DNA of 64,000 nucleotides from Archilochus colubris (GCA_023079485.1 CM041084.1:99490467-99554466), one strand, 5' to 3'; positions 39,073 through 52,989 are shown, numbered from the stretch's first letter. Notes: a model not told the origin generated them from the letters alone. Made by a program: numbers and translations.

Positions 39073-39186
39073 AAAAAAAAAAAAAAAACAACCAAAACCA
39101 ACCAACCAAACAAACAAAAAACCCCATAACAAACAAAAGCAGAGCAGGGCAGTGAAGCAAAGAGAGGGGGAGAGAGAGAGAGAGAG
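39073..39186. repeat. A-rich/(CAAC)n tract followed by (GA)n
   Basis: An A16 run and an A/C-only stretch (39073-39125) are followed after about 35 bases by a GA microsatellite (39160-39186). Confidence 0.85.
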
Positions 39187-40342
39187 CAAGGAAGCACAGG
39201 CCATGGGAAAAAAACCTGAACTTTTGTTACCTCTTGCAATAATTAGTCAGTTATCGGCTCCAGATTACGCAGAAATGAAACAAACACGATTCAAAGGAAG
39301 AAATGATGCTGTACTTCAAATATGGTTTTCAATATCCATTTTCCCATCATAAATAATACAGTGAATTACTAAGAGTCAACAGATCTCATCAGGGCCACTT
39401 TACATCATTCTGGGCATTGTAAATAAAAGCACAAGCATTTCCTGCTCTTAACAGCAAAAATCTTCACTGCCTGCAATTCACATACAAGGCACGGACACTG
39501 CAGTGGGACATGACATAACTGTCTACATAAACATTTCATTTTATCCCAACCTAATATGAGCATAGCTACATTTTTCTATGAACAGCAACAGTGCAATTTC
39601 ACAACCAAGTCTGAAGATATTTTAAAATGTATGAATGGGTTTTTCCATGTCTTTCAAGCTCAAGATAAATACTAAGAATTAAGAGAATATGCTCTGCAGT
39701 CAGCATATCACTGTGCATGATTGCCACTGGGGCTCTTAAAAGAAACAAATGAACAACCAGGCTTACACACAGTCAGTATGAACTACTGCCTATAAACTCC
39801 ACCATGGCTTTTTTAAGAAGCCAAAGCTTTCACTTCATGCACTTGAAAAATCAAGATGAAAACCCCAAGTGGTTCAGATTGCTGGTGCTCATTTCCAAAA
39901 TAATAATGACAGACACAACCCATGCCCATATTCAATGTCCCAACTCAGGACAACTCTGGAATCACTACCCAAGCTCAGATCACCCACTAAGCCCATGGGC
40001 TGGAAGTCAAATACTTTCCAGTGTCAATGAAAGCTGCCACACATAAATCTGATGGAACTAGAGGGGAGCTGTGACAGCTTGGGCACTGCCTAAGCTGTCT
40101 CAAGGAAAGTGGCTGACAGGTCACACCAGTCTTTTAAAATTCTTTTTAAGGCAAGTGGTATGGTCAGCCTGCCTCTGCATTTTCCCCATCTGTGAAACAG
40201 GAACCCATATATATCATGACTTGCAAAGATTCAATAGTTCTTACACCTGGAAAGTCTTCCAACAACGAAAGGTTTAGAAAAAGTACACCAACACATTAAA
40301 AGAGACTGGGATAATAAAGACATATTGCAAAGTAATACTCAC

Positions 40343-40424
40343 CCGTTCCTGACCAGCTGTGTCCCAGATTAGAAATTTATGAAGCTCATTCCCACAAGGC
40401 ACAGTTTTAGTCATGAAGGACGCT
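40343..40424 (-). CDS. RAB31: RAB31 coding exon 3 (residues 39-66, switch II)
   Basis: The 82-nt exon supplies the last base of Gly39 and then residues 40-66, beginning ASFMTKTVPCGNELHKF and ending IWDTAGQER. It carries the invariant WDTAGQE motif, with Asp60 and Gly63 contacting the nucleotide and Gln64 being the catalytic glutamine by family knowledge. The acceptor is TTTTCAG|AGCG and the donor CGG|GTGAGT leaves the frame at a codon boundary. The VPCGNE segment favours RAB31 over RAB22A, which has VQYQNE. No substitution of a key residue is seen, so the GTPase should be active. Confidence 0.97.
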
Positions 40425-43007
40425 CTGAAAAGAAGAAAGCAGAGGAAATTCATAATATGACCGTGACTCTGAATATGCAACATGCAGACTTCAGCCAGCT
40501 CTGCTTGGCTAGATTGCATATAGGGAAAGTCCAAAACGTTGAAAAAACGCCTACAGTTTTCTAAGATAAAATATACAATACCTATGTAAGCATTCTAAAA
40601 GAAGGGAAAAACCTCTGAGGTTCAGAGTGCTCTTGCCATTCACACTTAGCTTCTGCTACTTGCTAGCTCCATCTTCTCAGTGATATGGACCTGAGAAAAA
40701 GGCATCAGCCAGCATCATACCAGGTAATGAACCCACAACTTTTGAGTTAAATCTAGGAGACTGGAGCACCAGGGAGCAGACAAGTCACCTGCTGGAATGC
40801 ACATTGTGAACAAATGGAAAAACATTCTTTTCTCAACTCAGGTGAACACATCTTTGTGACTTCTTTTATTTTTGGTAGAAAATGAGATTTGTCTGTGTTG
40901 CACAGTGTGATTTTTCTTCTTTTAGGAAAAAGAGTTACAAATACATAGGCTTTTTCTAAATTGAGGCATTTGAATTGAAAGCTGACTAGGAATTACTCCC
41001 TGAATCTGATAATTTATTTTTCTTCCCATTCTATCTGGATACTGCCAAATAACTTCTGCTGTGCTATGTTTTTTTTCTTAGCTCATAAAAATGCATTTCA
41101 TAGAATGCACTGTTATTACAAATGCATCAATTGACATATGACTGATCAAAACATTTCTTGAGAATGTTCTCCTCTACAGCCATCTTCAGATTGCTCAGAT
41201 TTAATAATGCTGCATTGCTCATAAAAATATTAAGGAATGCTAAAAAGCACTACATTTTCTTTGTTTATTTTCAGAGTGTGTGCTTTCAGTTGTCACTTTT
41301 CTTAAAGCATTAAGCAACATTTTATAGCTTCAAAAACACAACTTTAGAAATTCAGCAGCTACTGTAGATTGCAATGTCTGTATATTTAAAACATTTAATT
41401 TGGACAAAATAAAACAAAAAACCTTATCTATACACAGACAAGTAATAGCACCTGTGTGCAAGCTAGATTTCATATTTTAATCCTCAAAAAGAAAAATCTT
41501 TTCCCTCTCCTACCATAATTACAAAAATTTAAAAGCTGGGTGGTTCTTTTTCCAATTTTACCAGAAGACATCTACTTAGCAACAACCAACAGCTTGGGGA
41601 AAAAGGCTGCTGATAGCTTAGAAGAACCACTCAAGTTCCCATCAATTCCTTCAGTGAAAACAAGTGTCCTTCAGTCAATAATGTTATTTGTTACATGCTT
41701 TCTTTTCTCTCTGTCCATTTTTTCTCTAGCCATTACTTTTAGGAGTCCAACATTGTCCTGGAACTTCAATATGTGTGACTTCCAGCTGAGACTCCTTCAT
41801 GCATCAAAAGGCAGAGCTTTGGAAGATACTCTCTAACCCTCTGAGCAACACACAACAATCAATACCAGCCCTTTACAGATTATTTAAAACAGCTTTAGCA
41901 CGTAAGCCAGATCAGCTCTTCCCACCCATATTATGCCTTTGTGAACATTACATATCACCTTCCTTTCCAATAAGTGATGACTTTTCAAAATTTTCCAGGT
42001 AACACTGGACTTCGCACATTTGTCTCTAGGATGTTAAAAGAAAAAAAATATGATTTAAAACCAACTACAGGACAAAGGCTTCTGATGGTCTGACACAGGG
42101 AAGCTTGACATTTTTTAGATTGAGCAGGTGGGAGTTAATTATATTTATTCCTATTTTGTTCCTATATTTGTTTCTATTTTGAGAAAGACAGGAAAATGTA
42201 ACATGTCCTAAACCTATAAGAAAGCATGTTCACATCTGAGACAGGACACTGTACACCTTCCAGCCCAGCCTGTCAGGACACACAACGTAGGTACAATAAA
42301 GAGCTCCCCGTGGTTCTCCTGACTGTACACAGCCATGGGGTGTCCTGGTAATTGTGCAGATCACAGCCTACTAGGGTTGTAGGATTTTAGTTCTTCAGGC
42401 CCCGAGGATCAGATTTGATAACTCACTAGCAGTGGGAACTAAAGTGATTTTAATCCTAAGGTCCTACAATCAAAACGCAACCTGAAGTGGTGAGGTCTTG
42501 AGAAGGCAACAAAGAAAAGGAAACCAAACAAGAAAGACATCTAAGAATCTCTTGGTGAAGGGAAGAAAAACAAAACAGAACAGCTGGAAGTCACAACACC
42601 CAGCACAGGTCAACACAGCATGGTTCTGGACAGCCCCAGAAAAGAGGTCATTTTAAGAGACACCATTCACAGGAGTGGAATGTCAGAGCTCTGTCAACCC
42701 TTCCAGAGTAGAATACACTGCAATCCAGTATGTTGAGGCTCCTTCAGTATTCCCAGAACTGGGAGAGCAGAGCAGAGCAGCTTTGGGGCAGCCCCAAGCT
42801 CTCTAAACAGGTAGTATGAGCTGAAAGCTGCTGCAGGAGACCGAGGGGTTCAGTGAGATTGATAAACTGAAGAAAAAAAGATACACAATTGAATACTGTG
42901 AATACTCTGAATGAGTCTTGAGAGCAAGGAAAAGAAAGGAGCTCAGCTGAGGGCAATGATTTTAAAAGATGTAAAGAAGAAAAAAGGTACTATGCACAAG
43001 TACATAC
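40425..43007 (-). other. RAB31 intron 2
   Basis: A 2583-bp intron bounded by GTATGT at the 5' end and TTTTCAG at the 3' end. No repeat family, RNA gene or coding signal was recognised inside. A 98-codon plus-strand open frame at 41540-41836 has no recognisable domain and is taken as chance. Confidence 0.9.
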
Positions 43008-43087
43008 CCAATTGTAGGACTAATATTGTGATCAAAGTGGTCCTGGACAAATCGACAAACGATGCTTGATTTCCCAACCCCAGTATC
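43008..43087 (-). CDS. RAB31: RAB31 coding exon 2 (residues 13-39, P-loop and switch I)
   Basis: RAB31 is a Rab5-subfamily GTPase acting at the trans-Golgi network and endosomes. Read on the minus strand this 80-nt exon encodes 26 residues starting DTGVGKSSIVCRFVQD and ending NISPTI, plus two bases of Gly39. It holds the P-loop (Gly15-x-Gly17-Lys18-Ser19) and the switch I threonine (Thr37, PTIG). The acceptor is TTTTCAG|GAT and the donor is GG|GTATGT. The residues CRFVQDHFDHNISP are those I know for RAB31; RAB22A differs here (WRFVEDSFDPNINP). The first 12 residues belong to an upstream exon I could not find up to position 64000. Confidence is very high. Confidence 0.97.
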
Positions 43088-46000
43088 CTGAAAATAAAAG
43101 AAAGTAAGACAGTGAATTCAGGAGACCCTAGACATCAATACTTCACCTGAAGAATTAGCCAAATACTCATTTGTGAAATTAAATCCTCTTTAGTGGCAAG
43201 TGGGGGAGGTTAAACAGTTCAAAAGAAAAGAAAGCATGTTAATAATGTTTTTCAAATGTCATCATTGTGAAGAGAACTCCCTGGTCCTCTTCCCAACACT
43301 GCCTTCTCCCCCAAGCCTTGTAATTTTTGGGGGTGGACTTTATATTATTTCTGCAAGGACTGTACTTCAAGCATAGCCATTTACTTGTTGAAGAAAATTC
43401 TGCACTTTCAAGCACATGGTGCATTACCCAGCAAAGCCAGAGAAAATTTCATTCAGGCTTGTTGCAAGGGCAGCCCAAGCATGCTTCCAAAATAGATAAC
43501 TGATACCAATCCTTTACACTGAGAGCACTAATTTAATGGAAGTAACTTTTCCATGGCAAGACAAACAAGTCTGCTTGGTGGAAACTTCACAGAGGCTCTG
43601 GGTGGTTTCGAAAAGGCAGGAATCCAAAGATTTGTAGCCCCAGAGATGTGTAGCTACCCCTGCTTAAGGTTGTGTTACTGAATTTCAGTGAAACACCATT
43701 ACCTTAAATGTAACACAACTTGCTTTCTAGGCTGCAATGTGGCAGTCTGATTCCATTACCAGGAATAGTCTCTTTCTTTTAGTCCCCCTTCCAACAAACA
43801 AACAGAAAGGAAAAATAACAGCAGTTGTATGGAAGAAAAAAAGATACTATGGATAGTGGACACTGGAATAAAATTCAAAATAAAAGGAGGGTGGAGCCAC
43901 ACAGCAGAAAGCTTTACGTTATGCAAAAACACTATTTTAGGCATTAAATATATGAACAAGTTCCCCAAAGGATTTTTCAGTTTGTTTCTGTTATTCCACA
44001 AAGCCTTGGGTGGTAGTTAGAAGAAAGTAAATTATACAGAGAATGATCAAGGAAGAGGAACAGCAATATTGCTATGTCTCCCACAGAATTGCAAAAAGGC
44101 TCCTTTAGAGACAAAAAGGATGCCAGAAAATCGATCCTGACCTTTCCAAGACATTAACAATGACAGCCCAGGGTCCAATCTAACTCATTAAAAAGTCAAT
44201 GGAAACTTTTCTATTAATTTCATTGGAAGTGATTGCAGAACTAGCAGATTGCACCTGGTAGTTCCATTTGTATCCACATTTTAAGACACCTAAGATTAAT
44301 TTACGCAAACTTCTCTAGAAGTGCCAAGACAAGAGAACACATTTTGTTGAGAGCACCACACATACAACTACGTATTAAAACAAAAAAAGAACCCCAAAAA
44401 ACAGCCTTTGCCCACTCATAACTACATATTAAAAAGCCTTTGCCTTTCATGAAATTGGTTTTGTGATATTTTGTCTTTTTGAATATGAAATAAAAAGAAT
44501 CCCTGTATCTAATTTCCTTTTACCACGCTCAAATGAAACTGCATTGCCACTAGAAGTGAAGTCTTTATAGACAGCACTTACTAGAAAACCATCATTTAAG
44601 CTCTCATATTTAATTCAAAGCTGTCCTTAGTCAGCTTAAAAGCCGTAATAAATGCTCATGCTACACAGACGGTTGTTTATCTACTGTGCTCAATCAATAA
44701 AAAAAGATCAAAGCAAGAAGCAGTGTTTAAAACCATCCCCACAGCCTTTGATCAACAGCAGCAACACATCCTGTTGCTATTCCCAAATTTTGCCTTCATT
44801 AGCCATTCCAGATGACATCGCTGTATAATTACTAGACCAGGATGGCAGAATACATTAATAAAAAATGTTTAAAAATAGTTCTATGCACTGAAACAGAGGA
44901 TTTAATCATTATGACAGATTTTGAACATTGTAGAGAAAACAGAACTATAAACCACCGGGTGTGAGGAATTACATTTCCCTCTTGTGGGGACAGAGTTTCT
45001 GCCACTGTATTTGAAGCTAGCTGTTAACTCCTGTGACCCAATGATGCTTTAGTTTCATCTACTTCTTTCAGCTCCCTTGACAGGTCACACAGAAGGGCAA
45101 CTGCAATTACAGGTCCTGAGCAAGAAAGAGGAGCCCTGTCTCTGGCAAGGATGTGGCATCCACAAGTGTGGCTTAAAGCTTAGCTCATCTTCCTGGAAGT
45201 TCCTACCTCTTCATCTTACAGTTCCTGACTCTTACTAATGTTTCACATTAACGTTAAATGAACTTCAAAGGTTTCTGTTGCCCTTGCATCCCTCCCAACA
45301 AGCATGGCTAAACTTAAGCATGTGCCAGGCACCACACCAACAGCCCTAAAGAAGCTTAGCAGCATTCTTACACTTTGCTCCTGGGGTTGCTCTGACTACA
45401 GAGAGGGCTAAATTTACCCCTGGTGTAATGCCAGTGAAATCACTGAACTTGGACCACAAATAAGCCTGTCCTTAGGATGACCACGGCTGCAGCCAGTGTC
45501 CAGTGCTTCCCAGGAGCCAGGTGGTTTATTGCACAGGGGGCGTTCAGCTGAAACAAGCACTCCCAGCTTCTGTTTTGTTGCCTGGAGGATACAAATGGTC
45601 AACTACCAGCGTATAATTAGAGCACAGAGAGGAAGGAAATAAAAAAGAAAAAGCTTCCAACTTAAGGCAGTGATTAGCATTCCAACACAGGATTTAAAAC
45701 TACTTAGACAATTTTCAGTCCGTGTTACCATACCCACACCTGTCAAATAAGACATTCACTTGTCTGAAAGAGAAGCAAATCATGGCTGAGGAACATTTTA
45801 CAACTTGAAAACTTAGTACAAATCTTTACCACTAATCAGACTGTATCTTTTACTGACAGGGAACTATCTTTCAGGTCGATCCTGCAGAAGTGAAGGAAAT
45901 AAAGCATGGTCACTTCAAAGAAGCAGAAAAGGCATTCACTTTTCAGCAATGAATTTAATTTAACCTCCTTACTAAGGCTGTACAAAGCTCCCCTGCTACC

Positions 46001-46189
46001 ATCTGCTTTGTCCTTTGCTACATGGTCTTCCTCTACTTACATCCATTTTTCTAACATCTGGTAGGGACAACCACCCTTTTTTTGTTCCTTTTTCTTCAAA
46101 GGAATTTAACAGACTCGTCAAGCCACATACTTGGGTAACCTTCATGCATGCAGATTACTTCTTTTTTCAGTTCTCAAAGTTCTCCTTTT

Positions 46190-46240
46190 AGTCCTTTTTT
46201 ACACCCTCTAGTCCTTTTTTTTTTTCCTTTTTTTTTCTTA
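46190..46240. repeat. T-rich tract
   Basis: Runs of 13 and 10 T separated by CC. In RAB31 sense this is one of the few long A-rich stretches of intron 1. Confidence 0.8.
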
Positions 46241-47149
46241 ATTCCATGCTAGTGTACATGTACCATCAAACCTGCACCAAGCAATAAACTTTCTGCTTAT
46301 GTAAAAGGTCACAGTGGTATTGAGCTGAGTCGTTTGGACAAGTTTCAAAAACTGAAAAGATGTCCTCAGGAGTTATGTCCCACTTTAAGGAGCAGATCCT
46401 GTAATTCTTCAGAAAAATTCTTATCTACTTTCAGCACTATACTAATTGACTCATCATGATTGAGAGCATACCACTCTTGGAGTGGCAAGAAAGGAATAAA
46501 TATAAAATAAATTATTCTGAATCAAGATGTTCATGATGCATTTGATGAGTCACTCGTGCAGCCAACTGCACATTTTGCTTTTCTCCTTTCTTCTTCATAT
46601 GCCTAGTAGCACACTTAAAAAGTATCAGTTATAAATTGCATTGTACCAAGATAAGCAAAAAAAGTGGAGTGGGGTGGGGAGGAAGGAAAGGAGGAGAAAT
46701 GTAATCCCCAACAAGTGAACCACTATTAGCTCACTAGAAGCAGCAGCTACAATTTCAGAATCTCCCACTGGTCAGCAAAATGGATATGGAAATCTGAAGC
46801 TGTATCAGATGTTTCTGCTAAATAGAAGGAAATCATGCAAGCATGACCAATTCCTACTTTTTTTCTGTTCCTCTAAAATCCTTTACCCACACACTGATTT
46901 AGGCACCAGGATTTTAAGAGCACCAGAATGGAGAGCAGCATGTCACAAAAACTGGTGCTTCCACCCACACTCCTGGCTCACACAGAACCACCCCACTTGG
47001 CTCTTCTCAGCTTACATTACTGTAATGGAGATGAGACTGTATTTCAAGCCATCAGAATTACACGATGCTGGCAGCTCATTTGCAGGCAAACAACAACTCA
47101 GATGCTGATTTTTTTTCTGGCTGATTTGCAGCAGCACAGAGGAAGATTT

Positions 47150-47174
47150 AAAAAAAAAAAAAAAAAAAAAAAAA
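47150..47174. repeat. Poly-A run, 25 bases
   Basis: The longest pure homopolymer I noticed in the window, A25 on the plus strand. No retrocopy is recognisable upstream of it. Confidence 0.93.
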
Positions 47175-47859
47175 GCAGTTCAATATGAACAATATATTAA
47201 AAGAAGAAAACCATTCTCCCATTACAAATAGGCAGTTGGTAAATTCCTCTGTCTGTTCCAGATGTGTGTACATCCTGGAAGAAAAAAAACACCTAGATGC
47301 CAGAGAATTGAGCTCTTTAATCTGGATGTCTCATTTATACCTTTCCACAACCACAGGGCTTAGACCTACAAGCACTTTTCCAAACTGAAAGGAACTACAT
47401 CACCCTGTAAGCACATCCCCAATCAGGATGTTAGTCTTTAGGCTTGATGTTATATATTAGCTTTTAATAGATTCAGATGGGTCAAGTCCTATTTTGCCAT
47501 GCAAACTAAGCTTCTCAGGTAAATTCTTTTTACATCTGAAATGGAATAAATGTTGAATTCACAAAAAATCCACACATACTGTGACTGATGACTAAACAGC
47601 AGCTCTATAATTATGCACACTACTGCAACAGCTATTTTATTCTTGATTACGCAGAATCTTTCTGTGCTATGTTAGCACAGAGGGCTTTTAAAATAGATGT
47701 AAAATTTGACAAACCATGCAAAAACCCTTTTACGACTCCAGGATTTTGAAAATGCAAATAAAACAAGACTACTAGTTGGCATTTCACATGAGGAAACAGC
47801 ACATGAAGAATGAACATACTGAAGAAACTGCCTTCTGTCCTCCCACTTGCACAGTAAGG

Positions 47860-47880
47860 AAAAAAAAAAAAAAAAAAAAA
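47860..47880. repeat. Poly-A run, 21 bases
   Basis: A21 on the plus strand, about 700 bp after the A25 run. Confidence 0.93.
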
Positions 47881-50800
47881 GAACATCTGGCTAGTAACCA
47901 CCACAGATCTCATGACTAACTTCCCATTTCAGCTTTAAAAGAGGGTGTAGATACCCTGGAGATGAGTGCCACAAAAACCTGCAAACCTGCAGAGGAGTAA
48001 AGGAGAACTGAGCTCTGTAAAACAGGGATTCAACACACGGACGTTTCCCACCAGCTTAGATAAAGCCAAGATTCAGCCCATGGTGTTTCAGTTTGTAGAA
48101 TTGTTTACAAATTCAGAATTTCTGCTTCTTCAAAGTATTTTTGTAATATCCAAGATTCACTGAGAAATGATCTATAGGCAGAGGTCTTATTAAAACAAGC
48201 TTAACATCTGTTTGTCTTACATATCATAAGAAGAATGATCATACTTTAACAGCCTAGAAGGTATTAACACCAAGTGCTCCAGAAAAGCATTTAAAGCCAA
48301 TATTGTTTCAACAATAATAAGAGAAACTTGGTGTGACAAGTCTATTCTTTCTCACAAACAAGAAACTGATCTCACAGCTCATGTGGCTTCCACTGAACTC
48401 AGAAGGACTCCCCTGCACCTCCAAGCTGGAATCTATCTGCCCCTCAGAGCCCTTTTTGGGCTCTCCAAAAGCCTCCCTGCTAACCACCCTAACCACAAAG
48501 GCACCACGGGCATTAGGCAGCTCAGCCCTTTCTCTGAGGATCCCTGACCAAGAGTGTGACCAATGCAGTCCAGGTTGACTCAGTGCAGCCCCCAGGCAGC
48601 CTCTCATGGCATAGCTGCTTCATCGTGCTTACAGCTGGAATTACAAAGCTGTCCAACCCAATGAAAACCCAGGCTGCAGGCAGAAGGCAGTACTGGAGCC
48701 AACCAGCAAGCTGTTTGGAAGTTTTTTCAAGATTCATTATCATCAAGAAGCGCAGTAAGTGCATGTGCCAGAAACAACCTTGGTCAAATTTGGCCCACTC
48801 ATGATCCCCTTAGTACACCTTCCAGTGAGATCATGCTGCCTTCAGTCATCTTTCAGACATGGGGTGAGGAGCAGGCTCAATAAAACAAAGAACAAGGGTA
48901 CAGTCAAAGAATTATCCCACTCTCCTAGAAAAGGATCTGCTTAGAGAGGAAGCTGGCTGTTCCTGATTACTGAGAGAAGCAACAATCCCTGGCTGCCTCT
49001 CATATATTCATGACACCGGACAAACTTCTTGGCTGGTTCATAACTAACTGAAAAATAACAGAGGAGACAGTTTATGTTGAAGATTTCCCAAACTAAATTC
49101 TCCTCTTTGTTACACCAATTTGATTCCTGCCAGTGCTACAGCAGAGAGGAAGGAGAGGTCCTTGCCTTGCCCAGTGCAGAACTCTCATTGTTGGAATAAT
49201 GAAGATGTACACATGAAAATATTTGAACTGCTGCAGTGGTTGCCAAAAAGGAGAAAACTAGCCTTTATCATCAAAAAAGGGACTCAAAATCTCTGCAACT
49301 GGCCAGGCAAGTCTGAGCTTGAAAGACACAGTTTAAACTTTAGGGGGAGGAAAAAAAATATATCAATGGGTCTTACAAAAAATGCAAATGCAGAGAGACC
49401 TTTCACTCTAGTAGCTCTGTAAAGCACAGCTGGTTTTGACTTGGCAGTTCAGCTTCTGCACATTAAAATAGCTGTTCTTTCCACTGTCAGAATTGGCCAC
49501 GCTTTGAGTTTTTATTTACAGCTCAATCCCCTTGGCCCATTCCCATTATCCTTAGCAGGACTTCAATGGAACTTGAAAATTCATAGCAGTGTAATCATAT
49601 CAGAGTGCTGCTAGATGGTTAGCATTTTATTAGCTATCATCAAACAAATTGCTAGGCATGCACTGTAAAGTATTGCTGGGCTTTTGCACAAATCTATGCT
49701 CTGCTCTGGTCAAGCCTGGAATCTATGAGGAATGCCACTCCTCGGGCAAGGCCTGGCATGCAGCACTGAGATACCCAACCTGCATCTTCAATGCTTTCAG
49801 AAATGCCAGCCCTTAACCCAAAGGTACATGACGTGCACGGTAAGGCAGAGTACAGGATTACAGTTGTGTTAAGTTCCATTTGGAGGAAAAAAAAGCTATG
49901 AGCTGAAAAACAAAACAAAGCTTTGCAATTTGCAGCCTGCTTTAGTCCTCTGTGCTTGCTGTTAACATTTTAATCATTACTCAGACGATCAGATGCAGAC
50001 AGCATTGCAATACTTTCCATGTCTTACTAATCCAGTTACAGCTGCTCTGGAAGGCTGTGGCAGCATCTCTCTACCCTCCTACTTTAGCCTCCTACTAGTT
50101 TCTCTCTCAGCATTTGAAACTGGCTTTGGATTTTTATCAGCTGCATGAACACACAAGGAAGAGTTATGCACAACAGACCCCTGACTGCAGTTTCCAGGGG
50201 CAGTACTTTAATCCAAGAATCACTCTACCCAATAAGCTTTTGCTAATCTGGATCAGATCCTTCATCCTTCCCTGTATTTGGATATTACTTATTTGTCTGA
50301 GGACACCAGTGTAAGGAGAAATACCTTTCAGGAGATGTGGGTTCTGAGACACCCCTGGGACTGAACAGAATCTGCCAAGTGTCAGGCTTGTCCCAGCAAA
50401 AACACAGCCATGCACTATGGAGCAGGTCTAGGAAAAAGTGCAAATACCTTCTCACTGTATTCAGTTTTTCCATCTGCAAGACTTATCAAGTGAGCAAATC
50501 CCACCACAGATTGAAAATACAAGAGCAGCCCTTAGACTGACACATTGGCTCTCAGATGCTTCATCAACACAGAACTGCTTGAGGCTTCAGCCTGGACCAG
50601 AGAGATGCAAGGCTGAGGTGCTCTGAAGCCTCACTTCTGCTGTCAAAAAACCAACCAACTCATTCAGGACACAAACATTTTTTGTAAACTCAAATTTTCA
50701 CTGCAGCCCTGTCCAATAAGAAATAGATTGTTTCCCCTGCAATCAGCATGTTTCTCAAAGAAGAGCCCTTTCCTATTAATTTGCTGGCATCCTTCTTCCA

Positions 50801-52989
50801 GAGCTCCAGGCCTGGCCCAGGAGCATGCCTGCTTCCCAAAGCACCAGCACAACTTTCCAACTCTCAGCCAGGACCTCTACCAAGTGAGAGGTCTATTAGT
50901 GTTTTTCTATCCTTACCCCATTAACACCACCACCTTTAATTAACTTGATCCATTACCACTGGTACTCTGAAAAGCTTATACAAGCCTGTCAACATACTTG
51001 TGCAAAAAGAGCCCTGAACAACATCAGACACAGCCTTATGCCATCAGCGATGTATAACGAGTTCCTGAAAAGGTCTGGGGTGTACTCAGTCATAAAGCAA
51101 ATTTTTGCAAAGGAAGAACTGGGACCAGAGCTGACCTCCAGGACTGCCTATGTGCTATCATTGTACTTGTATATCATGTACTTTCCCAAGTGACAGGTAC
51201 TTGGCCAGATGAACAGTGTTGCTCCCATCAAATATTGGGATTGAGTTCCGCAAAATTCCAGCACAAACATGGATCTCAATGCAACTGTATTTTTAGGGGA
51301 GGATTATTCTGCATTGTCTCACTTCTTCAGTAGGAACCAGCACAAGCTGTTTGGTTATGCATCAATATGTGAACCTTACAAGCACATCCCTGTCTGCATT
51401 TCTGCTTGTTGCATGCCCTCCTTTAAACTAACAATAAGTGGTAATACTTTAAGGCAGCTTGTATATTACTCCCATAAAGTTAGGATAGTCTGTGTCACTT
51501 CTCACACAGTAAGCCATCCTACACATCATTTCTATCTGCTAGTGTAATTTCAGGCCAACATTGGTGTAGAGCACAAGTTAGCTGCAGAATAAAGCTTTTT
51601 CCTCTGATGCATGTTAGAATCAGATTAACTCTATTTCCCTCTATATGTGGAAACTGCACCACTTTTTCTCAGAGATATTCTGCCTCAAACCAGGTCAGTC
51701 CTCTTATATTAGAATACAATCCTTCCTTCTAGTATTACAAGGACTCCATTTGGCATAGGAATTCTTGGGTCTTATTCTCAGCTCACTAACAGTTAAATTA
51801 AAATAATAATACCTTGATTTTACCTTGTAACAGAATTACGAGGATTTAAATCGGTGATAGTATGAAGTGTTCAGGCAGTACATGACAAAAAAAAACATCT
51901 AACTGCCTTGAGAGGTAGTGAAGTACCAAGTTCATTTGTTTGGTACTTATATGCATCTTCAATACTGCCTGCATTTTCCTAATGGCTATTTTAAGATACA
52001 AAAATACCTGCTGGCCAGGGCTTCATGCTACCTGGTTTGTGAATGTGTAACTTACCACCTGATCCCTCTTCTCAATTTGTTTTCCTTTTGTCCACATCGA
52101 TTAACAAAACACACACAGTGATTGCCCATCTGCTTTGCCTCACAGCTGGATGAGGCCACAGCCCTGCCCGTCTCTCCTGTTCCCAAATAGCCACCAAAGC
52201 CAAACACCTGCTGACAGGTTTTGGCAACCTTACCCAGCTGTGATTATTCAGCCTGTGGCTTCCTTTCATATGCATCCTGCATGCATCCTCCTGTGGAATG
52301 AAACTCAGGCATGCATAACCTGTCTGCTATCTGCCATACTTGGAGCCAGTCCTACTCTTCCTGCCATTTTGTAGGCAGGGGAAGTTTGTCTGTATTCACT
52401 GTGACAGATGCATCACTATCCACCATATCCCAACCCACCCATCTTTTGGAGACAGAAAACACTAATGGCCAAGTTTCAAATACACCTATACACCTTCTTC
52501 TGCAGCATCTTTTCTACTCTCATGGAAAAAAAAAAAAAAGTATTTCCAGCCTTTGCCCACCCCTAGGCTGCAACATTAATTACAATATCTCCATCTACCT
52601 ACTTTTGTCAGAGACATGCCCAGACACCCAGAGCAACAGCAGGGCCTCACCAAACTATGCAGTACAAAAGCAAGGAGAGATGGTCATAAGCACGTTATCA
52701 TCCTATCAAAGTGATGTGCCTGGCCAGAGATGAGAGAAGTTGAAGAGCAGCTCATGTCTGTATAGAGCTAATGTTAATGAATTCACTTGCCTAGAGACAC
52801 TCTTATCTTTGTATATGTAATATGAAACCAAAGTCTCTCCTAGGGTGTTTCCAAGCTGCCTGGCATTATCCTGCTGTCGTAACTAGGGCTCCAATCTGAA
52901 GCTCTTCAAGCTGAGTTGAAGGCATGAATAGTCACAGATGCAGCCTGAAGAACTTCAAGATGAGAGGACTGGGCCTATCTTTACTCCTC

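Larger units (their letters stand above)
27661..40342 (-). other. RAB31 intron 3
   Basis: A 12682-bp intron bounded by GTGAGT and TTAACAG. It contains CR1 fragments at 27858-28020, 28816-28880 and 37603-37978, one solo LTR at 32111-32930, poly-A runs at 36062 and 36694, and CA, AT, GA and A-rich simple repeats at 35252, 38780, 39073 and 39160. Other stretches, including 28900-32100 and 33000-37600, hold nothing I can identify. Confidence 0.9.
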
